NCBI RefSeq assembly: GCF_024139115.2
Contig: NC_085139.1
Location: forward strand, 255,040,067-255,104,066
Direction: 5' to 3'
DNA length: 64,000 bases
Origin: Armigeres subalbatus
Lineage: Eukaryota > Arthropoda > Insecta > Diptera > Culicidae
Both the position numbers and the translations under genes were made by a program. Each line of letters starts with the position of its first letter. Positions within the stretch are counted from its first letter, which is position 1. The notes below the pieces were generated by a model. The model did no database searches. It was not told the DNA's origin and worked only from the letters and a program-made list of their open reading frames with translations. Below are positions 1 to 11,345 of this stretch, piece after piece.

Positions 1-104
1 TGGAAGATCTCCCAAAATAATTCGTGAATGAACTCTCCAAAGGGTTCCTGTTAAAACCCCCAGAGGGATTTTTGAAAGAACTTCCAGCCTCTTATCAGTG
101 AAGC

Positions 105-1098
105 TTGACTGCCATGATCAATGTTTCTAGGAGACACGATGGCCAACAACGAACGCGAAAAATGCAATCTATTTGCACTTCATTTCCAACGTGTTTCCGG
201 ATCTGTAACGCAAGTGGAAGATGCAATCGTTGATATGCCAAGCGATGCCTTCAAATTGGAACTTCCCCGCATTTCAGCTGAAATTGCACCTGGATCAGAT
301 CATATCTGGTTGGACGCCAAATGTCGATCAGTATTGGAAACAATTCGTCCGAGTGTTTTTCGAACCTTTCTGGAATTCCACAAGGTAGCACCCTTGGACC
401 ATTGCTATTCTCGCTTTTCATAAACGATGTAACCCTTATTCTGCGACGTTGAAGTATGCTGCTGTTGTTTTCCGATGACCTTAAAAAGTATGTAGTTGTC
501 CGAGACCTCACTGACTGCTACGAGCTGTCCCATCTTTGCTGGGTTTCCTATTCATATGTGACAAATATGCGATTCACGGCAGTACAGAACCTTCTCGAAA
601 TCTTCCATGACTGGTGTACTCGGAATATGATGGTTCTGAGCATTCCGAAGTGCTGTGTCATTAGTTTCCGACAAACGACTAATTCCATCCAGTTTGACTA
701 CAGTATTGCTGGTTCTCAAATTCAAAGGGTTGATCATGTTAAAGACCTAGGAGTTGTTTTGGATGAATAGCTTACTTACAGCTGCCACTTCTCAAATACC
801 ATCGATATAGCCAATCGCCAGCTTGGATTCATGTTTAAAATCTCCAATGAGTTCCAAGATCCGTTGTGTTTCAAAGCACTGTACTGCTCTATGGTACGCT
901 CAATACTAGAGTTTGCATCTGCTGTTTGAAATCCCTACCAGGCTGTATGGAGTGAGCGAATCGAAGCTGTCCAAAGAAGATTCGTCAGATATGCTTTGCG
1001 TCACCTTCCATGGAATGACCCATTGAACTTGCCTGCTTACGCTGATCGCTGTCTTCTACTCGGGTTGGATACTCTAGCCAAGCTGAGGAATGGAACTA
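105..1098 (+). pseudogene. non-LTR retrotransposon RT fragment, copy 1
   Basis: Decayed LINE pol (Jockey/CR1-like group; clade uncertain). Around 121-290 the translation reads like the linker before RT (REKCNLFALHF). It then jumps at about 300 from the early RT region to the region just before the catalytic loop, so roughly the first half of RT is deleted. At 373-430 GIPQGSTLGPLLF is followed by FINDV, the RT block ahead of the active site. The YADD site is replaced by FSDD near 468. The thumb and C-terminal part run to about 1095 (VKDLGVVLDE, then a segment ending RHLPWNDPLNLPAY). Several frameshifts and stops show it is dead. A second copy of the same family lies at 4078-5110. The 3' end is cut by a MITE starting near 1101. 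Confidence 0.8.
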
Positions 1099-1100
1099 TA

Positions 1101-1189
1101 ATACTGTGCAATGAGCAGCTCGAAGTAGCTCGAAGTTATTCCTATCCCTCTCATGCCCATTTGTTGACAAAAAAGAACGAGCATGACGG
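1101..1189 (+). mobile_element. MITE-A copy 1, left part (split by hAT-like insertion)
   Basis: Matches the left arm and centre of the foldback MITE seen complete at 3940-4071 (AATGAGCAGCTCGAAG, then TTGTTGACA in the centre). Its missing right part is found 2.5 kb away at 3699-3746, so one MITE has been split by the intervening element. Confidence 0.8.
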
Positions 1190-3698
1190 CAGGCCTGGTA
1201 GCGGGTCACTTCTTAGTGACTTGGTCACTTTTTTCGGGCAAGTCACTAAAAAGTCTCTTTTTTCGACCTTAAGTCGCTAAAGTCACTTTTTCTCGAAAAA
1301 AGTCATTTTTTTTCAACTATTTTGAAACTATTGACTATGATTTTTGAATGAAGCATTATGTATCCGTCGGATGATGCTTTGTTCATGGCGGAAATGAAAT
1401 TACGGATTTTGGGAAAATGATTGCTCTGAAACTTCGCCAGCCATTTTACTCGCTGCTCTTATTGACATTTCACCAGTAGCTAATTGAAGTAAAACACCTT
1501 CAGAATTTTTAAATTGGTATATGGTCGTGCAAGCAGGAGACCAGCCTATTTGGATTTTTTTCAACTGTCAGGCTTTCTACAGTAATGGTAGGTGAGAGAC
1601 TAGATCCCTTGGGAAACTTGAGCGTATTTTTCTAATAAATTCTCTAGACAAATGATCGTTATGTGGCGAGTTATTTTTTGGATTGACAATCTTATTCACT
1701 CTATTATTTACTGTGTTTTGTCCCTCCTGAAGATTTTTTAGTGGTCACGAAAAATTTGAACAACTCCTCCCAACAATGACCAAATGCTATCATTTTTTAC
1801 AGCACAAAGCCATAAGTATGCTAAATTGTCTGTACTGATAAATAATCCTACATTCCATTACAATTTCAGGATATTTGTATTTTTAGTTGTTGCCCCAAAA
1901 TGAGCAGACTTGATCTCTCATTAGTCACACATAAAATTGGCGAGAAAATTCAAGAAAATATAAATTTTGCTAAAGCGGATAATTTTTTTTGTAGATATAG
2001 AGGAACTGTTCCATTTCCCATCTCACTGAACATATATTCATCTTATCGCGAAACAAAGAAATACGGCACCAATTTGTCGCTTCTTTTTGCTAACATGCGT
2101 GTTTACTGCTGAAAAAATCACAAAAATTATAAACAAACCAAATACCTTTTCATTGCTTTGTTTTTCGTGAGACCAATATCGGAGCTATGAGATGAAGTCC
2201 AAAAGCAGTAACCTTAGATGTAATGAAGGATTTGCTCGAAAAAATATTTATTGAGTAGTAGTCATTTAAAGGGGATTAGGACTCCCCAATTGTGAAGATT
2301 CCATGCGCTGTCGAATTCTATAGCAAAAATCATTCATGAACACGCACAGCAAGTTGAAAAATCTGCGTATTTTGGAGGAAAAATATTTAAAAGTTCAGAG
2401 AGCACTTTTCTACTTTCATTAAAGCAAGTTTTTGGAGAAGGAACAATACCCTCCGAATATTTTCAAATTCGACTTTCGAAAGCACTCCAAAAAATAAATT
2501 ATGTATCAATAACAATAATGTGCCGTCCAGACTATGAGCTATATCACTTGATATAGAGTAGCTTGGCATCAAAGTTCACATATCTTATTTTCACCGCAAA
2601 TAATGCATATAACATCTCATGTCAAGATTCTCTAAATCAAGTAGCTATATCACCAGTCTGAACGTAGTCTAACAGTTGCATAACAACAACATCATGCATC
2701 CGTGAAGCTAAATTATACATTTCATGGAAAGTAACAGAAACATTTTTCATCACAAGCCTCGTGCTTAGAATATAGGGCTGATGTTATCTTTTTATCAATG
2801 TAGCGAATTGCGGTAGTTTGCCGAAGATTGAATGGTTTGGTGTGATAAAGGATGATTGTATCTTGCACCAGACGCAACAATCACGGTTGTAACTTTGGAA
2901 ACAGTTGAGCTATTAACGAAACAAATCGATTAAGAGAAAACGATTAATACCCTTATGATTCTCAGCGCGTGATATTTTGGTAAAATAAAAATATTTATTT
3001 TTAAATCGAAATAATGATATTTGCATCTATGATTGTACTGCAATCGAGGATAGATACAATAAATGTGTAAGGAATCCCCAAAGTAATTTTGCTGCAAGAA
3101 CATGAGAAAATTAAAGCCGTTTTTTCCTCCCAATATCCACTTCGATCAATATTTTAGAATTTTGGCACATATGACAAATCTGCATCTTTCTTAAGTAGGT
3201 ATTCAGCTAATCCAGTGATCGTAATTTTCACTCATTCTCACGAGAAGAGAATATTCCTTCACGCAGATTTTTGCCGAGAAATCAGTTTTCGGGAAAGAAA
3301 CACAGGTCTTATAAGTGATAACCTTGTTTCGTTTACCTTCGTGGTGTAAACATTTGATTTGCTATTTTTTAAAGTTTCCGTAGGATAAAAAAGAGCGGCT
3401 AATACAATTTTACTTAGTAACTGAGTAGATAAAAGTTAACTTGCACATTTTTCGTTTCTCTGCTGGATTCGTTATGAGAGAGTGGTGAGTGAAAGATGTT
3501 CTCCGCCACAAATTACGAAAAAAGATTCTTTTTCGACCCAAAAACGCTTGAATTCGTCTCATCAAATTTGCAACTGAAACTAAAAGTCACTATTTGGTCA
3601 CTTTTTCTGCAACTGAAAGTCACTATTTGGTCCCTTTTTTCGTCAGCTTTGGTCACCAAAGTCACTATTTTGAACGGCATTGTTCTCTACCAGCCCTG
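1190..3698. mobile_element. hAT-like DNA transposon, apparently non-autonomous, 2.5 kb
   Basis: Ends are CAGGCCTGGTAG and the reverse complement of CAGGGCTGGTAG, a 12-bp inverted repeat with one mismatch. TGACGG occurs directly outside both ends (1184-1189 and 3699-3704). Allowing mismatches the duplication could be 8 bp, as hAT elements make. Multiple GTCAC motifs lie in both subterminal regions (1205-1290 and 3585-3670), also typical of hAT. The interior is AT-rich; I find no transposase of recognisable type, only short ORFs, for example 1900-2112. The right end (about 3480-3590) resembles the right end of the 378-bp hAT MITE at 13960-14337, so the two are probably related. Superfamily call is inference from termini. 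Confidence 0.65.
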
Positions 3699-3746
3699 TG
3701 ACGGGAACAACTTCGAGCTATTTCGAACTGCTCATTGGACAGCACT
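3699..3746 (+). mobile_element. MITE-A copy 1, right arm
   Basis: The sequence AACTTCGAGCTATTTCGA leading to CTCATTGGACAGCACT is the right terminal arm of MITE-A, completing the left part at 1101-1189. Confidence 0.8.
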
Positions 3747-3793
3747 TATGCATTGAAGTTCTAAATCACCCATTAGCAATGCTACTGAATTTA

Positions 3794-3904
3794 ATGCTGT
3801 CCAATGAGCAGCTTGAAGTTATTCCCATCCATCTCATGACGATTTGTTGACAAAAAAGAATGAGCAGGACTGGAACAACTTCGAGCTGCTCATTGGACAG
3901 CACT
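3794..3904. mobile_element. MITE-A copy 2
   Basis: Begins ATGCTGTCCAATGAGCAGC and ends with the complement GCTGCTCATTGGACAGCACT. Shorter than copy 3, with one GAAGTAGCTC repeat missing from each arm. About 90% palindromic overall. Confidence 0.8.
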
Positions 3905-3939
3905 TCTGTCAATTCAGCAAAGTAAGTTCCCGACACATT

Positions 3940-4071
3940 AGTGCTGTCCAATGAGAGCTTGAAGTAGCTCGAAGTTTCTCCCTGTCCTGCTCATGCCCAT
4001 TTGTTGACACAAAAGAACGAGCAGGAAGGGAACAACTTCGAGCTACTTCGAGCGGCTCATTGGACAGCACT
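3940..4071. mobile_element. MITE-A copy 3, complete, TA target duplication
   Basis: 132 bp. Ends GTGCTGTCCAATGAG and CTCATTGGACAGCAC with TA on both outer sides, the signature of Tc1/mariner/pogo-type insertion. The arms continue through GAAGTAGCTCGAAGTT and its complement, so nearly the whole element can fold into a hairpin around the central TTTGTTGACA. Two other copies lie within 3 kb. Confidence 0.8.
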
Positions 4072-4077
4072 ATTGAA

Positions 4078-5110
4078 AATTTTCTCTTTCTCTCTATGTT
4101 TCCGATTCACAATAAAGGAGACAAACGTGATGTTGCAAAATATCGGGGCATTACTTCCTCGTGCTCTTGATCCAAGTTATTCGAAATAATATTGAACGAG
4201 TGCCTGTTTGCGTGTTGCAAAAACTACATCGACAAAGACCAGTACGGATTCTACCCGAAGCGAATTTGATGAAGTTTACTTACTCCTGCTTGCGGAGCTT
4301 GGATTTAGGTTGGCAAATTGATGCTGCATACATGGATTTGAAGGCGGAGTTCAGCACAGTTGACCACGGAATTCTCCTGCGTGGCCTAGTTTAGATCCTA
4401 CTTGCGTGATCGTCGAGTCAACGTAAAAATAGAATGTTCGGAATCCCAACTGTTTTCCAATAACTCTGGAGTCCCGCAAGGCAGCAACCTTGGGCCAGTT
4501 CTATTTCCCATTTTCATTAATGACGCCTCCTTGTTTTTTTCCTCCTGGATGCCGCCACTCATCCACTCACATTCGACTACGTTATCAACGGGCAAAGTCT
4601 TACACGGGTTCAGCAAGTTAAAGACCTTAGTGTCATCTTGGATAGTGTTCTCACATTTCGTGTCCACTAAAACGACATTGTGACTAGTGCTAATCGTTAA
4701 CTTTGCTTTATGTCAAAATCGCTGATGAGTTCAGGGATCCGATCTCTATTGCTCCCTTGTGAGATCTTTATTAGAAACGAATGCTGTTGTGTGGTGTTCT
4801 TTTCAAGCCGGTTGGACTGCTCGAATAGAAGCCGTTCAAAAAAAAACGAACAGTGGGTAATGTCTGTGACATAACCACAAGTGGGACGGTGAATTATTGG
4901 ACTCTGACCATGCTCTTTGAGATACATAATATGTCCAAATTTCTCACATCAACTATTTTGGATAAATAATCAGCGTTGCATGACCATTTCCTTGGCAAAA
5001 TATTCTCATCAAACAGAAATCAAATCTACCCTCGAACAAGAATCATCAAAAACAATTCAGGAAGTATCTGTCCGGTCACGGAATATTAGCTTTCGACAGT
5101 GGCAACCTTC
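4078..5110 (+). pseudogene. non-LTR retrotransposon RT fragment, copy 2
   Basis: Same LINE family as 105-1098 but starting earlier in RT: FPIHNKGDKRDVAKYRGIT at about 4096-4155 is the first RT block, then DQYGFYPK at about 4238. SGVPQGSNLGPVLF at 4468-4509 is the block before the active site; the YADD region is deleted directly after it and the sequence resumes at RVQQVKDLSVILD. WTARIEAVQKK near 4830 marks the thumb or C-terminal part. Many stops and frameshifts are present. It abuts MITE-A copy 3. Confidence 0.75.
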
Positions 5111-5403
5111 CCATTGAAGGGCTGCCTGAAATAAGTCAATTGCACAAGTTGACCCAGCAGGGGATGTAGGGTGAGAGTGGGCGTCAATGATCATTTTTTC
5201 AAATCAATGGTTTTTCTTTGAAGCTTCATTCTGTCCCAAAGAACTGTGCAGAATTTGGGACCGATTAGTTGCATCTCGCTTTCCGCATCGCGTTTGAAGT
5301 TTGTGTATGGAAATTAGTATGAGAACGTATATTTTTACTTACTAGAGTATAGAGGTTTCAGTTCATTGTAAACCAAGTGGCACATTGCGTTAAAGTATAA
5401 CCC
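5111..5403. other. no gene seen
   Basis: Non-coding DNA between the LINE relic and a foldback element. The wording around 5160-5330 (GGGTGAGAGTGGG and the TTTGAAGTTTGTGTATGG stretch) resembles the repeat-like DNA at 25400-25600, suggesting an unclassified dispersed repeat. Confidence 0.4.
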
Positions 5404-5796
5404 AAGGATGCCGAAAAACTTTGCTGCTGGAACGTCCACGAAAAATTTTATAACGCTTTGAAGATTGAATGTTCAAACAATATGCAAAAAATCGTTTATT
5501 CTGCCAGCACTGCCGAGCTACGTAGATCAATAATTTAATTGAGTGTTATTTCAAAATAATTGATCTTATAGGTTTTAGCCAATAAGCTATCCGGAATCAT
5601 TTCACAAAGATAAAAATACAAGAAGGAAGATGGTTTTTGCCCTTCGATAACGCCACCATAGGTCGTCCGGTAGTGCTGGCAGAAAACATTGATTTCTTTT
5701 GCATAGCGGTTTAAACAATCAGTTTCGAAACGTAATAACATTTTTTGTAGACCTTCCAGCCTGTACAGGTTCTTCGGCAAAGTCTTTCGGCATCTT
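5404..5796. mobile_element. foldback element with ~115-bp arms
   Basis: AAGGATGCCGAAAAACTTTG at 5404 and the complement of AAGATGCCGAAAGACTTTG at the right end begin long diverged inverted arms. These continue to TTCTGCCAGCACTGCCG (about 5500-5516) and CCGGTAGTGCTGGCAGAA (from 5667). The spacer is about 150 bp and holds no ORF. No clear target duplication was seen. Confidence 0.65.
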
Positions 5797-6065
5797 GTTC
5801 AGACTATATATGCTAACGTATTGAGTCACGTGATTGATGATAAATTAAAGCCGCTAATAGCAAAATGTAAAAAGGACGTTTTCCCATACTGTCCTCCATT
5901 TAAATTTAAAACGCGATGCGGCATGCGAGGTCGCAAAACCAACGAGCCCATATTTTGCATGTGCAGTTGATTGGGGTCCCAACAGAGTTCTTACGGCTCA
6001 TAACCCGATTTGAATCCAAGTCGCGTTTTTGGGACATCACTGGATATGAAGTTAACGCACAACCG
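5797..6065. other. no gene seen
   Basis: No coding signal or repeat structure I can support. Confidence 0.4.
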
Positions 6066-6205
6066 TCATTTTTATTATTCCACGCATGTGCGACGCAGCC
6101 GCTTAAATCAACAAAAATGACAGTTCTGCGCTGCCTCTGAACCGAGTGGTGTGCCCCGAGAACGCGAGCACTTTTGGAACTTGATTCCGTCAGGAGTGAC
6201 CTTAA
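6066..6205. repeat. dispersed repeat shared with 11204-11345
   Basis: Two parts: a palindrome-like segment from GTCATTTTTATTATTCC to AACAAAAATGACAGTT, then GAGTGGTGTGCCCCGAGAACG. At 11204-11345 the first part occurs in reverse orientation while the second keeps the same orientation, as expected for a flip of a foldback core. Confidence 0.6.
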
Positions 6206-6287
6206 TTTCGTGGTATACAGATGAGACAGTGTGCCGGAGCTACATAAAGCTCACGTAGCACCGATTCTGTGCGGATGACGAGAAGCT

Positions 6288-6595
6288 AGCGCGCGCATAA
6301 AATAACTGGAGTGAGCGTGTCTCAATGTACGTCTCATGAGACTCATCTCATGCGCTTGGAATGCATAGCTGGCGTTACTTAGGCGACGATATTATTGAAT
6401 GAAAATTTCCCGCCCAAGCTGTTTTACGCACTTTCGCTGTTGTTTGTAAAGGTTTGCCATGGCAAACATCGCATGAGCTGATCGCATTGAGATGTCTCAA
6501 TGCGACTCACCAATGTTAATGTGAAGTACACAATTCTCGTGAGACTCGCGTGCGCTAAATTTTATGTGCGCGTAGCAGTCGTTGCTCAATCTCAT
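6288..6595. mobile_element. diverged inverted-repeat element
   Basis: CTAGCGCGCGCATAAAATAA near 6287 and the complement of TTTTATGTGCGCGTAG near 6572 form imperfect arms. Inside them TGTCTCAATG and TGAGATGTCTCAATGCGA are also inverted. Probably an old MITE; borders are approximate. Confidence 0.4.
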
Positions 6596-6696
6596 CCTTT
6601 TTGGTACGCGTGCATGATGTCTGGATCTCACTTGATCGGACGAAGTTTGCGTTTTTCCATACAACTGCGCCCCACTCTAATGTAGGGCCTCCTAAT

Positions 6697-6774
6697 CCGT
6701 GCGATAGCGACTGAAGGAGAACATTATTTTTAACTCCGTGCGATAGCGACTGAAGGAGAACATTATTTTTAACT
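6697..6774. repeat. two exact tandem copies of a 39-bp unit
   Basis: CCGTGCGATAGCGACTGAAG begins at 6697 and again at 6736; the 39-bp units are identical through TTTTTAACT. Confidence 0.9.
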
Positions 6775-7084
6775 CTTAGAGCCTTGAAAAAGGCTGTTTG
6801 CTTCGGCTGAGTCCAAAGTAAGAACGATCTTTCAAATAACCGTGAATTCTCTTTAGTGGTGGTATAAACTGAATGCTTTGCGAGCGAATGCACTTTTCTT
6901 TATACCTTATTTTGAATCTTCTGTTTCCATAGGGCCAATCAGCCAGTGTCTTGTATCCCCGCTTCTTTGTCAGCTTAAAGCGTCATCATCATCAACGCGT
7001 TCGAAAAGGGCTTCTTCTTTTACGCTTGTTGCTCGCTGATGGCGTCTATTTCCCTAATGGAACGTACACATTTATCAAGAAGCT

Positions 7085-7440
7085 AGTTTGACCAACATTG
7101 ACTCCACCTCTCGTTTATTTCAACATCCATCAAGTTTTACCAACAGCGGCTGAACAATCAAATTGAATCTGACCAACAATATCACACGAACGAATGAAGT
7201 GCCGACTTGAGCACCAACCATCAGTGAAAAATATATGGGGTTTGTGCAACTTCAATACAAATGTTCAAACATGTTCGGCGAACCTTGACTCTACGGACAA
7301 CTCAAACCAAAAACAAACCGCTTTGATTTTTCCAACCGAGCTGCCAACTGTCAAATGGTTGTTCGAACAACTTGGGCACACGTTCCAACAAAGCAGTAAC
7401 CGAAGCGTTTTCTTGGGGTGGAGTCAATGTTCGTCAAACT
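7085..7440. mobile_element. 356-bp MITE with 24-bp terminal inverted repeats
   Basis: AGTTTGACCAACATTGACTC at the left and the complement of GAGTCAATGTTCGTCAAACT at the right match over 24 bp with one mismatch. GCT flanks both ends (7082-7084 and 7441-7443), consistent with a 3-bp target duplication of the PIF/Harbinger kind, though GCT is not their usual TWA target. Related CCAACA and GACTC words recur inside. Confidence 0.75.
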
Positions 7441-7443
7441 GCT

Positions 7444-9239
7444 TGACTGGTGGCTGTTGCATATCGGGACTTTTCGTTTGATACAGGCCAATAAGCCGCC
7501 GAGCAAGCGAGCTTAGAATTAGTTCAGGGGTGAGAAGTACGTGTTCTTTTCTGAGACAACATTGTTAGTAGTAGATGAAGGAAACACCCGGACGTGGGAT
7601 TTCAGGGTGATAAGATTTAGAATTGGTAGCATGGGACGATCATTCTGATCACGTTCGCTTTAATGCGGTCAGTATCAAACAATGTTTATCTACATATTTT
7701 TTATCATGCCAAAAATCAAACATTTGATGAAAAAATCGATTGATAGTTTATTAATGTTTGAGCTGTTATCGGTGTTTTTTTAATCCAAATATCCCAATAT
7801 TATGTGGAAGATTTGACATCTATGTTTTTTATGGCATGGTCAAAGCAGAAGTCCTCGTCCACTTTGCGGTTAAATCAGAAAAATTATCCGTTGTTAGTTT
7901 GACGTTATTTATGAAAATCATGCATAAATTTTATCAATGCGTGCGAGAATATTAGATTTGTCACCAAGTACAATTTCTATCCTGAAGGGTATTGAAAGCT
8001 TTGATATTGATCTCATTATTGGCTCTGAAGAACCGTTTGTTTTTAAGACATACATGCTGCATCATGTGGCTTTTTCTTCAGCCTGTCTCGCCTCATCACC
8101 GATGCCGGCCGGTTCTCTACTCTCTGTTGCTGCTAAGTATCTGCTTAGCATTGCTGCTTTGTCGGGTCTGTGTGACCTGCTGTACTGGCTAGGTTTCGGC
8201 TGATGATGGTGGCTTCGATGGTGTCGAGCCGAAAAAGCGGTCGGTGCAGACTTCATTCCCCTGCGTGGGTGGTGTGAGTGCTGCTCAATCGATGATGCGA
8301 TTGCTTCGCTTGTCCCGGTCAGAATGAAGGAAGGGAAAAAATCGCGTTGCGCTATTTTGGCTTCTTCAGATCCAGCGGCTGCTCATTCGCCTGTGCTCGC
8401 ACCAATGAGAACGTGGTAATGAATGATGCAAGAATTATGCAGTACCCATATTTATAGGTGGTTCCTGGATCTTAATTTTTTAATTGAAAACAGTTTCATG
8501 CCTATTGAAACAAGTTTTTCGGGTCTTATCAAGCATGGACATGAAAGGCATACTTGAAATCTGTCGATTGAGGGGCTTACCGCAGAAATTCGTCCATTGA
8601 GACGAACGCTATTAACGTTTAAAATCTTTCAACACAGCGTAACGCGGTCGATTTGAATATTTTGGAATGACACCCGGTATAGTAAAGAGATACGTAAGTC
8701 CTACGTCAAAATCGTGCGGTATGCCCTACGGTTTATTGGTTGGCGTGACCATTGGAATTTGTCCAAGCAACGTTTGCAGAAAAAAATTGCTCACAGGTGA
8801 CATGACATCGATTATCCTGCATTGCTATCTCGAATTAAAATATACGCATCAGAGACTGCAAAACTCCATCGAGGAGCAGCAATTATGCCTTGAACGAGCC
8901 CGTCCGTGCCATCTGCCAACAATTAAATCAATGCTTTTTATATTTTGACTACAATGTTTCTGCTGTCGTCTTTCGATAACGACTACTACAAGTTTTCCGT
9001 ACCGCCGGACGTTCCCAATTAGATGTAGAATAGAATAAGTGATATTCATTGAGACAATCATTGTCCGTTGGATAGTAATTAAATAACAATAACAATAAAA
9101 AAGATGCTGCAATTGAGCTTCGCTTCGAAACTGCAGCACTTCCAGAGAGCACCCGAAGATTTATAGCGCTGCGAAATTGTTACGACCCGTTAGTGGGAGG
9201 TGGCCAGGATGTGATGGTTATTACAACTCCAAATAGAAC
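7444..9239. other. no gene recognised
   Basis: Contains open stretches up to about 90 codons (for example 7937-8203, 8667-8948) with no motif, no splice context and no match I recognise. Composition varies from AT-rich (7680-7980) to mixed (8050-8420). Presumed intronic to Doa. Confidence 0.4.
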
Positions 9240-9475
9240 GCGACCGTAAACGTAATTAATGATTGAACTTTACTGTGACACATGGCTGCACGTATTAAAA
9301 AGTTACATTGGAATGGAATCGCGTGAAACAAAAACTAACAACAACATTAATTGGTATCCGGTTTATGCTTATAACGCCACCGATGAGCCCAGTAGCGAGA
9401 AAACGACGAACACGTATATGCTCCAAGGACCGTGTTCTCAGCGCTTCAGTTTCCGTTGCCGCACCATCTCCTCTT
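9240..9475 (-). repeat. 3' LTR remnant of gypsy copy 1
   Basis: About 130 bp aligns with 14935-15070 in the same orientation. Only part of the LTR is comparable, so its true ends are not defined. Confidence 0.55.
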
Positions 9476-9489
9476 TAAGAACTGCTGAT

Positions 9490-9960
9490 ACAGGTTGAAC
9501 CTCGCTGGTGGTCTTCTTGTTCGGGAAAAGTGGCGTGGTATTGTGGGCTGTACGGTCGGTGTACTAGCTGCAGCCGACTCAAAACTGGAAGATGTTTGGC
9601 TTGAAGACGACAAGTTCTAGTTCATGGGCGAGCTAGAAGGAGGGGATAACTTCGGATTCCAAGCATCGAGAAGAACGTTGAGTGGAAGCGGCTTCTGTTG
9701 TGGCGATTTTTTGGCTCTATAATCCTGAACAGTATACTGGGCGTTGCACGACATCTGGTTTCAATGTGCTCGAACCAAACGACGATTTTCGGTTAAAACG
9801 TTGTACATTATTCCCCCTACTTTTTGAACTATCGATCTTGTCGTATACGAGATCACTGACAGAATATGACCTTATGTTATACTGGACTTCTTTAGATCGA
9901 CCGGTGGCGGTAGACGATGGTAGATGTTCAGCTGGTGGGCGGCGCATGGTGGAGTAGCTA
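9490..9960 (-). pseudogene. gypsy copy 1, pol C-terminal tail
   Basis: The minus-strand translation includes SVSDLVYDKIDSSK, like the segment that follows integrase in K02A2.6-type gypsy elements, and downstream a basic SRTRRPPARFNLYQQF-like tail close to the 3' LTR. Frameshifts and stops are present. It is separated from the integrase at 11820 by an insertion. Confidence 0.55.
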
Positions 9961-10576
9961 GAACAAATGGCTGGCCAAAAACCCTTTCTCGTTTTTCGAA
10001 CTTTTGCATAGTATTATATTTTTAGAATATTCTTCAATATTATCTCCATTATGTGTCATTGAAATTTTTACGTTTGTTCCTTATTAGTATTAGTGACAAC
10101 CTATCAAAAATCATGTTAATTTGATGGTTTTTAGCGTGCCGTAAGACAAGATCAGCTTACCACTGCTGACTAATCTAAACAACACATATAATGTTGAAAG
10201 TTTATAGTACAAAACATCATTTATATACTGCCCTAGGATCTCCAAGGAGTTGGAATGAATTATATTTACATTAAGATATTATTTCATAAACATAAATAAT
10301 ATGGAGTTTTGACATTTTTAACAAACTTCATTATTAAAAAAGTAGAAGTACTCCTCGTATTCCGCTTCGAGATTGTACACTGAAAATATAGGTCATCTTT
10401 CCATTGCGGGTTAAAGATCATCCGCACTCGTCCTGCAAACGAATTTGCGAGTAACTTCGAAATAGGTTGTTTTCATATTTTCCGCCATTGTTTTCAACAG
10501 TATATAGGCAGAACAATTCTTTTTTGGCTTTTTCTGGTTTTCGAGGCATTTGACACATAGACATGATTTAATACAA

Positions 10577-10665
10577 CAGTAACATACTCTGTTTTTAGTT
10601 ATTCATTCGTTCATTTGGTAGGCTCAAATGCTGTAGGGCGTTACGGAGCCGATTAAAAAAAAAAA
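10577..10665 (-). mobile_element. 89-bp extremely 5'-truncated LINE/SINE insertion, 11-bp TSD
   Basis: ATTTAATACAA occurs directly on both sides (10566-10576 and 10666-10676). On the minus strand the insert holds CGGCTCCGTAACG, CATTTGAGCCTACCAAATGA and an A-rich end. This matches the 3' tail of the I-like LINE at 43266 (CGGCTCCGTTAAG, GAGCCTGCCAAATAAATA). Confidence 0.75.
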
Positions 10666-11203
10666 ATTTAATACAATTTTGTAACCTAACCCTCAAATAA
10701 TAATGTTAGTTTGGGGCATCTGCTTCTCATTTGAATCTCTACAAAGCTTAGCGAATGCTCTATTATCTTTCATCTCCTTCCCACTAACCAATCTTATGAT
10801 CTAAATATAATAAAAATCTAAATCTAAATATCAATTGTATTGAATTTGGCGATTGCATTGACAACAGATATGTAAAACTCGATATAACTTAAATACATAA
10901 TAGTTGATATTATGTAGACAAGTTGAAACAAAGAAATAAGATAGTGGGTAGGGATAAAGGGCAAGTGCCACTGTCAAGCAGAAACAATTCGAATAAGCAG
11001 TCTACTGGTCTTGAAGTAGGGAAGTAACCATAAAGAAACTTTGTATTACATAGGACCAAAAAGCAGGAAATAGAAAGAAACATTTCTCTCCAAAAATAAT
11101 CAATCCTATGTTATTGTAAGATGAGAGATTAAAGGATTTCTGACAGATTCATAAGTAGTGCCAGGTTGGTATCCAGCACTATTTACCAGTGAGCGGCGGA
11201 CAA

Positions 11204-11345
11204 CTGTCATTTTTGTTGATTCAGCTTTGCTGCGTCAGCATGCGTGAAAAATAAAATGTGCTGTTGCGCGTGAAAGTTATCGAGTGGTGTGCCCTGAAAA
11301 CGCGAGCACTTTGAAACTTGATTCTTTATTTGACCTTAACAAAAA
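11204..11345. repeat. dispersed repeat shared with 6066-6205
   Basis: Contains AACTGTCATTTTTGTTGATT followed by GAGTGGTGTGCCCTGAAAACG; see the entry at 6066. Confidence 0.6.

Noticed and set aside
6555..6893. 112-codon minus-strand frame
   Set aside because: Contains the exact 39-bp duplication (13 codons repeated), so length is inflated by a tandem repeat.
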